Below the pieces are notes generated by a model, which was given only the letters and a program-made list of their open reading frames with translations, was not told where the DNA came from and ran no database searches. Below, piece by piece: positions 59,349 to 64,000 of a DNA stretch of 64,000 bases (its first letter is position 1; the number at the start of each line of letters is the position of its first letter). Position numbers and translations under genes: made by a program. The stretch is from Streptomyces microflavus (GTDB taxonomy: Bacteria > Actinomycetota > Actinomycetes > Streptomycetales > Streptomycetaceae): assembly GCF_014650075.1 (NCBI RefSeq), contig NZ_BMUG01000002.1, positions 248,001 through 312,000 of the forward strand. The letters run 5' to 3'.

Positions 59349-61205
59349 ATGTGTGGACTCGCAGGCTGGGTCGGCTACGACCGCGATCTGTCCCGACTGG
59401 GCGCTACGGCCGAGGCCATGACCGCCACGATGGCGTGCCGGGGCCCGGACGACGAGGGGGTGTGGACGGCTCCCCATGCGGCGCTCGGCCACTGCCGGCT
59501 CTCGGTCATCGACCTGGAGGGCGGCAGGCAGCCGATGCACGTCACCGCGCCCGACGACGGCCTGCCGGTCGTCGTCTACACCGGTGAGGTCTACAACTTC
59601 CTTGAGCTGAAAGAGGAGTTGAGCGGTCTCGGCCACTCCTTCCGCACCTCCAGCGACACCGAGGTGGTGCTCCACGCCTATCTGGAGTGGGGCGAGGAGT
59701 TCGCGGAGCGGCTCAACGGGATGTACGCGCTGGCGATCTGGGACCCGCGCACCGAGGAACTCCTGCTGGTCCGGGACCGGATGGGCGTCAAGCCGCTGTT
59801 CTACTACCCGACCCGCGACGGGGTCCTCTTCGGCTCCGAGGCGAAGGCGATCCTGGCCCACCCGGAGGCGGAGGCGGTCGTGGACCGCGAGGGCCTGGCC
59901 GAGATCTTCGCCATCATCAACACCCCCGGGCACGCCGTCTTCAAGGGCATGCACGAGGTGGTCCCCGGCACGACCGTCCGCTTCGGCAAGGACGGCCGCA
60001 CCACCCGCACCTACTGGGAGCTGACGGCCCAGCCGCACGGCGACGACCTCGACACCACCATCGCCCAGGTCCGCGAGCTCCTGGACGACATCGTCCGCCG
60101 CCAGCTCATCGCGGACGTGCCGGTGGGCACCCTGCTCTCCGGCGGACTGGACTCCAGCGCCCTCACCGCGCTGGCCGCCAAGACCTTCCGGGACCAGGGG
60201 CGGTCCGAGCGCGTCAAGGCGTTCTCGATCGACTTCAAGGGCAACGACGAGGCCTTCGCCGGCAACGGGATCTGGCAGGACCCCGACACCCCGTACGCCG
60301 TCGAGGTCGCCGAGCACTGCGGCGCCGAGCACATCGTGGTCGAGCTGGAGAACGCCGACGTCCTGGACGAGTCCATCCGCGCCCGGGTGCTGCGCTGCCA
60401 GGACCTCCCCATCTCCACCGGCGACATGGAGCACTCGCTGCTGCACCTGTGCACCGCGCTGAAGCGTCAGGTGACCGTCGCCCTGTCCGGGGAGACCGCC
60501 GACGAACTGTTCGGCGGCTACAACTGGTTCTTCGACAAGGAGGCCGTCGAGGGCGACACCTTCCCCTGGTACGACGCCTGGCAGCGGCTCGGCGGTCTGG
60601 ACACCATGAAGGAGATCGGCCTCTGGGACCGGCTCGGCCTTGAGGAGTACGTCAAGGCGCGCTACGCCGAGGCGCTGGCGGAGGTCCCCCGGCTGGAGGG
60701 CGAGTCCGGCCGCGAGGAGCGGATGCGGGAGCTCACGTACCTCAACATCTCCCGCTGGGAGAACTTCCTGCTCGACCGCAAGGACCGGATCAGCATGGCC
60801 GCCAGCCTGGAGGTCCGGGTCCCCTTCACCGACCACCGGCTCGTCGAGTACGTCTTCAACGTTCCGTGGGAGATGAAGAACTTCGACGGACGCGAGAAGA
60901 GCCTGCTGCGCGCGGCCGTGGCGGACGTGCTCCCGGAGTCGGTGCTGACCCGCAAGAAGAGCCCGTACCCCTCCACCCAGGACCTGGAGTACGTCCGGGC
61001 GCTGCGCGACAAGGTCGCCGCCCTGCTGGACGAGGGTTCGCCGGTGCTGGCCCTGGTGCCGGCGGAGTCCGTCCAGCTGCTGCTGGACAAGCCGCTGGAG
61101 TCGTACGCCGGGCTCGGCGGGCTGTGGGGGACGCGCGCGGTGATGGAACGGCTGGTCGAGTTCAACACCTGGGTCACCCTCTACGGGGTCCGGGTCGAGG
61201 CGTGA
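59349..61205 (+). CDS. Asparagine-synthetase-type amidotransferase
   Basis: A 618-residue class II (Ntn) glutamine amidotransferase plus ATP-pyrophosphatase. Catalytic Cys2 (MCGLAGW), CRGPDDEG and the glutaminase domain are followed by the PPi loop SGGLDSS (residues 264-270) and ETADELFGGYNWF. It adenylates a carboxylate and transfers ammonia. It might be ordinary AsnB, but the location between cluster genes and 55 nt before the N-acetyltransferase suggests amide formation on the pathway acid, for example 3-hydroxyanthranilamide. GAGG precedes the ATG. Confidence 0.85.
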   Translation: MCGLAGWVGYDRDLSRLGATAEAMTATMACRGPDDEGVWTAPHAALGHCRLSVIDLEGGRQPMHVTAPDDGLPVVVYTGEVYNFLELKEELSGLGHSFRTSSDTEVVLHAYLEWGEEFAERLNGMYALAIWDPRTEELLLVRDRMGVKPLFYYPTRDGVLFGSEAKAILAHPEAEAVVDREGLAEIFAIINTPGHAVFKGMHEVVPGTTVRFGKDGRTTRTYWELTAQPHGDDLDTTIAQVRELLDDIVRRQLIADVPVGTLLSGGLDSSALTALAAKTFRDQGRSERVKAFSIDFKGNDEAFAGNGIWQDPDTPYAVEVAEHCGAEHIVVELENADVLDESIRARVLRCQDLPISTGDMEHSLLHLCTALKRQVTVALSGETADELFGGYNWFFDKEAVEGDTFPWYDAWQRLGGLDTMKEIGLWDRLGLEEYVKARYAEALAEVPRLEGESGREERMRELTYLNISRWENFLLDRKDRISMAASLEVRVPFTDHRLVEYVFNVPWEMKNFDGREKSLLRAAVADVLPESVLTRKKSPYPSTQDLEYVRALRDKVAALLDEGSPVLALVPAESVQLLLDKPLESYAGLGGLWGTRAVMERLVEFNTWVTLYGVRVEA

Positions 61206-61260
61206 CACCGACCCCGGCACCCTGCGGATGTCCGCGACCCCATGAAGGAGTGATGACCCG

Positions 61261-62139
61261 ATGTACGCCACCGGGCTGCCTGTCGACGTCGACCACTCGC
61301 CCGAGTGGGGCGCGGACAGGCTCGATCTGGACGCCTACCTTCGGCGGATCGGATACGAAGGCGCGCTCGACGGATCGCTGAAGACCCTCCAGCAGCTCCA
61401 CCGCGCCCATATGAGCACCATCTGTTTCGAGAACATCGACATCGCGGTGGGCCGCCCGGTGTCGCTCGACATGGCGGACCTGGAACGGAAACTGGTCCGC
61501 TCCGGCCGCGGCGGCTACTGCTACGAGACCAACCTGCTGTTCGCCGCCGTACTCGACCGCCTCGGCTTCCCGGTGGTCCGGATACTCTCGCGCATCCGGG
61601 AGGGGGACACCCGCCGGCGCTTCCGCTCGCACACCTCCCTGCTGGTCAGGGCGGTGGACGAGCCGGAGACGGTGTGGCTGGCCGACCCCGGCTACGGCTA
61701 CGCCGGGCTCATCGAGCCGATACCGCTGCGCGAGGGCGCGCTGAGCACCATGGCGGGCTGGAGCTGGCAGCTGGGGGTGGACGACGACCACTGGGTCCTG
61801 CGGAACCAGAACCCCGAGGGCGGCTGGACGGACCTCTACGCCTTCCGGCCCGAGCGGCAGTACGAGGTCGACTACCGGGCGGCCCACTACGTCAGCTCCA
61901 CCCGGCCCGGCTCCCCGTTCGTCAACCGGCTCGTGGCACAACGGGGTTCGGAGACCGTACGGCACCGGCTGCGCAACGACGTCCTGGTGACCGACCATCC
62001 CGACGGACGCACCGAGCGGGCGGTCCTGAGCCCCGACCAGGTGGTGGCGGCCCTGCGGGAGAAGTTCGGTCTCACCCTGAGCGACGAGGACGTCTCGCTG
62101 CTCCTGGCCTTCCTGCACCGCGGGGAGAGCGACCTCTGA
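61261..62139 (+). CDS. Arylamine N-acetyltransferase (NAT)
   Basis: A 292-residue NAT with the complete triad: Cys87 in RGGYCYETN, His124 in RSHTSLLV and Asp142 in ADPGYGYAG. NATs transfer acyl groups from CoA to aryl amines or hydrazines. In Streptomyces they act on aminohydroxybenzoates, and in some clusters as amide synthases. It is 55 nt after the amidotransferase gene, so the pair is probably one unit. It may protect the o-aminophenol as an N-acyl form or acylate a later intermediate. Confidence 0.9.
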   Translation: MYATGLPVDVDHSPEWGADRLDLDAYLRRIGYEGALDGSLKTLQQLHRAHMSTICFENIDIAVGRPVSLDMADLERKLVRSGRGGYCYETNLLFAAVLDRLGFPVVRILSRIREGDTRRRFRSHTSLLVRAVDEPETVWLADPGYGYAGLIEPIPLREGALSTMAGWSWQLGVDDDHWVLRNQNPEGGWTDLYAFRPERQYEVDYRAAHYVSSTRPGSPFVNRLVAQRGSETVRHRLRNDVLVTDHPDGRTERAVLSPDQVVAALREKFGLTLSDEDVSLLLAFLHRGESDL

Positions 62140-62145
62140 CGCCCG

Positions 62146-62198
62146 GCGCGTACGGCGAGGGCCCCGGCACCTGGTGCCGGGGCCCTCGCCGTACGCGC
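62146..62198. terminator. Large bidirectional hairpin terminator
   Basis: A near-perfect palindrome of about 26 bp per arm, centred at 62172, lies between the convergent NAT and MFS genes. It would terminate both transcripts. Confidence 0.85.
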
Positions 62199-62206
62199 GC
62201 CACGTC

Positions 62207-63430
62207 CTACAGCAGCGAGACGATCGCCGGGCCGAAGGCCGCGCCCAGCAGATAGCAGAGGTTGAACAGGCCGATCGCGGCGGGCCGTTCCTCGTCGGGC
62301 ACCGCCTTGGTGGAGTGCACCGCGAAGACGCCCTGCCCGGAAGCGGCCGCGATCGAGGCGAGGGCCTGCGCGAGGAGCAGCAGCACCGCGACGACGCTCA
62401 CCGAGGCCAGCACCACACCGGCGACGCTCAGGGCGACCAGGGTGATGATGACCGGCTGCCGGCCCACCTTCGCCGACAGGGCGACCACCACCCACGACAG
62501 CGCGCCGCCCAGCAGCAGCGGCCACACCATCGCCACGCCGATCTTGCCGCTGGACCACGAGGTGTGGTCGGAGAGGGCCTCCGGCACCGCGAACATCAGC
62601 CCGAAGTTGACCGCCGCGAGCAGGAACGCCAGCACCGAGGAGATCAGGAAGACGGGGCTGCGTACCACCACCGCCGGAACGAACCCCTGCGGCTTGCTCC
62701 GCAGATGCCACACGAGCGCGGCGATCGTCACCACGGAGAGGATCCCGGCGACCGGCGGGTAGTGCGGCACGAAGACCAGGGCCGTGACCACCGCCGTGAG
62801 CAGCACCGCGCCGAGCCCGTCGAAGGCGGCGGTCGAGGTGGGCCTGGTGGAGGCCCGTCCGATGATGACGAGCAGGGCGATCAGGCTGAGCGCGGGCAGC
62901 GCCAGGGTCGCCTGCCAGTTGATCGCGTCGTTGACCAGCGAGCCGACCAGCGGGGCGGTCGAGCCGACCACCGCGAGCGAGGCGGTGACGAAGCCCATCG
63001 AGCGGGCGGAGTTCGTCAGGCTCATCGCGATGGAGGTCAGACCGGCGGTGCCGAGCGCCTGGAGCGCGCAGCCGATGATGACGGCCGGGAGCAGCGGCAC
63101 GGTGAGCACCAGGAGGGCGCCGAGCAGCACCAGCGCCCCGCAGGCGCTGAGCGCGGCCCGGGCACCGCGGTGCCGGAGCAGGCCGGTCATCAGGGGGGTG
63201 CCCACCGCGATGCCCCAGCCGAAGGCGGTGACGCCCCAGGTGACGGTTCCGGTGGTGGTGGACAGGTCTCGGGCGATGTCGTCCAGGACCAGCGCGGGTC
63301 CGGCGATGCCGAACGAGAGCGGTCCGGCCATCAGCCCCAGCCAGTAGGTGGGGATGCGGGCGGTGCCGGGTGCCGTGGGGTCCGCGTTGTCGGGGCGCGC
63401 GGTGCCCGGACCCGCGAGGGATTCACTCAT
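62207..63430 (-). CDS. MFS transporter, probable product exporter
   Basis: A 407-residue major-facilitator protein with 12 predicted helices (DHA-type: WGVTAFGWGIAVGTPLMTGLLRHRG between helices 2 and 3). It likely exports the cluster product or gives self-resistance to a reactive diazo compound. It is transcribed convergently to the NAT gene and follows the reductase gene on the same strand by 95 nt. Confidence 0.85.
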   Translation of the reverse strand: MSESLAGPGTARPDNADPTAPGTARIPTYWLGLMAGPLSFGIAGPALVLDDIARDLSTTTGTVTWGVTAFGWGIAVGTPLMTGLLRHRGARAALSACGALVLLGALLVLTVPLLPAVIIGCALQALGTAGLTSIAMSLTNSARSMGFVTASLAVVGSTAPLVGSLVNDAINWQATLALPALSLIALLVIIGRASTRPTSTAAFDGLGAVLLTAVVTALVFVPHYPPVAGILSVVTIAALVWHLRSKPQGFVPAVVVRSPVFLISSVLAFLLAAVNFGLMFAVPEALSDHTSWSSGKIGVAMVWPLLLGGALSWVVVALSAKVGRQPVIITLVALSVAGVVLASVSVVAVLLLLAQALASIAAASGQGVFAVHSTKAVPDEERPAAIGLFNLCYLLGAAFGPAIVSLL

Positions 63431-63525
63431 CGGTCCTCCAGGGGTGAGGGATTGGCCGGGCGCGCGTCGCCCGCGCGGATCCGGTCCGGCACCGCCCGGT
63501 GTGCCGGACCGTCACGCGGCCGGGG

Positions 63526-64000
63526 TCAGGCGGACAGCGTGGGGTAGTCGGTGTAGCCGCGGCTGTCGCCGCCGTAGAAGGTGCTCGCCTCCGGCACGTT
63601 GTACGGGCCGCCGGCCTTGATGCGCCGGTCCAGATCCGGGTTGGCGAGCCAGAGCGAGGCGAGGCTGACCGCGTCGGCCAGGTCGTCCTGGAGGACCTCC
63701 AGCGCGGCCTCGGGGGTCACCGAGGCCTCGGCGCCGGTCTTGTGCGGGTTGAGGATCAGCGTGCCCGGCCATTCGGCCCGGACCAGCTCGGTGACCTCGC
63801 GGTGGCCGAACTCCATGACGTGCACATAGGCCAGGTTGTACGGGGCCAGCGTGCGGATCAGCGTCCGGTACAGCTCGGCCGGGTCGCTCTCGCCGACGCC
63901 CTCTGCGGTCGATCCGGGAGAGATGCGGATCCCCACCCGCTCGGGCCCGATGGCGTCGCTGACGGCCCGCGCGACCTCGTCGGCGAACCGCACCCGGTTC
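63526..64000 (-). CDS. Old-yellow-enzyme family ene-reductase (partial, C-terminal part)
   Basis: The gene enters from the right edge. The 157 visible residues have VGIRISPGSTAEGVGESDP, LAYVHVMEFG, LILNPHKTGAEASVTPEAALEVLQDDLADAVSLASLWLANPDL and the C-terminal YTDYPTLSA of NADH:flavin oxidoreductases (FMN-dependent alkene or N-oxide reductases). A role in reducing the aromatic or N-N product is possible. The N-terminal half is outside the window. Confidence 0.88.
   Translation of the reverse strand, partial: NRVRFADEVARAVSDAIGPERVGIRISPGSTAEGVGESDPAELYRTLIRTLAPYNLAYVHVMEFGHREVTELVRAEWPGTLILNPHKTGAEASVTPEAALEVLQDDLADAVSLASLWLANPDLDRRIKAGGPYNVPEASTFYGGDSRGYTDYPTLSA

Overview
The window is high-GC actinobacterial DNA and almost certainly Streptomyces. 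The evidence is an HspR-regulated dnaK-grpE-dnaJ-hspR operon with HAIR operators, the dcd gene, abundant GTG starts with 4-nt overlaps, lipobox and Tat signals, and a pSAM2-type integrative element in a tRNA-Gly gene.

1-11.9 kb is ordinary core chromosome. It holds the leftward chaperone operon dnaK-grpE-dnaJ-hspR (hspR runs off the left edge), a sugar transferase with a Gln-rich N-terminus, an EtfD-like membrane Fe-S oxidoreductase, an FG-GAP lipoprotein, a Yip1-type membrane protein, a phosphoribosyltransferase, dcd and a small zinc-ribbon protein.

11.9-29.1 kb is an integrated island in the 3' end of tRNA-Gly(CCC). The autonomous core (about 12.0-24.8 kb) has the AICE order int-xis-repSA-small Zn-ribbon/spd genes-traB (FtsK-like)-GntR regulator-HAD hydrolase. 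It is followed by a hairpin-rich noncoding stretch and lower-GC cargo: an uncharacterised two-gene operon (DUF4365-type nuclease-like protein plus an unknown 382-aa protein) and a type IV-like SRA-HNH endonuclease. The 42-bp att core recurs perfectly four times (11952, 24747, 27721, 29060), once in decayed form (26645) and once as a 14-nt stub (28885). The right flank is therefore a stack of att-bounded modules without integrases. They carry a membrane-anchored protein and a transposase relic, a VapBC-type pair whose toxin has a 9-bp repeat expansion in its active-site loop, and a Phd/DUF6247-like/RelE-like trio.

29.4-33.6 kb is a decaying polymorphic-toxin locus: a frameshifted and internally deleted Rhs-type gene, small probable immunity genes including a colicin-immunity domain protein, and a broken paralogue. 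33.6-45.0 kb returns to cell-envelope genes: response regulator, sensor kinase and lipoprotein; a MurJ-like flippase with a FemABX transferase; an L,D-transpeptidase; a methyltransferase; a serine beta-lactamase-like hydrolase; a DUF4287 protein; a GPP34 protein lacking a normal start; and a GNAT.

45.1-64.0 kb is a biosynthetic gene cluster and the main find. A rightward operon encodes an SRPBCC protein, an AMP-forming ligase resembling the diazotising enzymes CreM/AvaA6, a CreE-like FAD monooxygenase and a CreD-like nitrosuccinate lyase, which together form the aspartate-nitrous acid pathway. A convergent leftward operon encodes PhzC-like DAHP synthase, an EntA-like SDR, PhzD, PhzE and a DsbA-like protein, predicted to make 3-hydroxyanthranilate from chorismate. 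Further right are a Tat-exported carboxylesterase, an asparagine-synthetase-type amidotransferase, an arylamine N-acetyltransferase, an MFS exporter and an old-yellow-enzyme reductase cut by the window end. Together they predict a diazotised or N-N-bonded 3-hydroxyanthranilate product, possibly amidated or acylated. The product itself cannot be read from the sequence.
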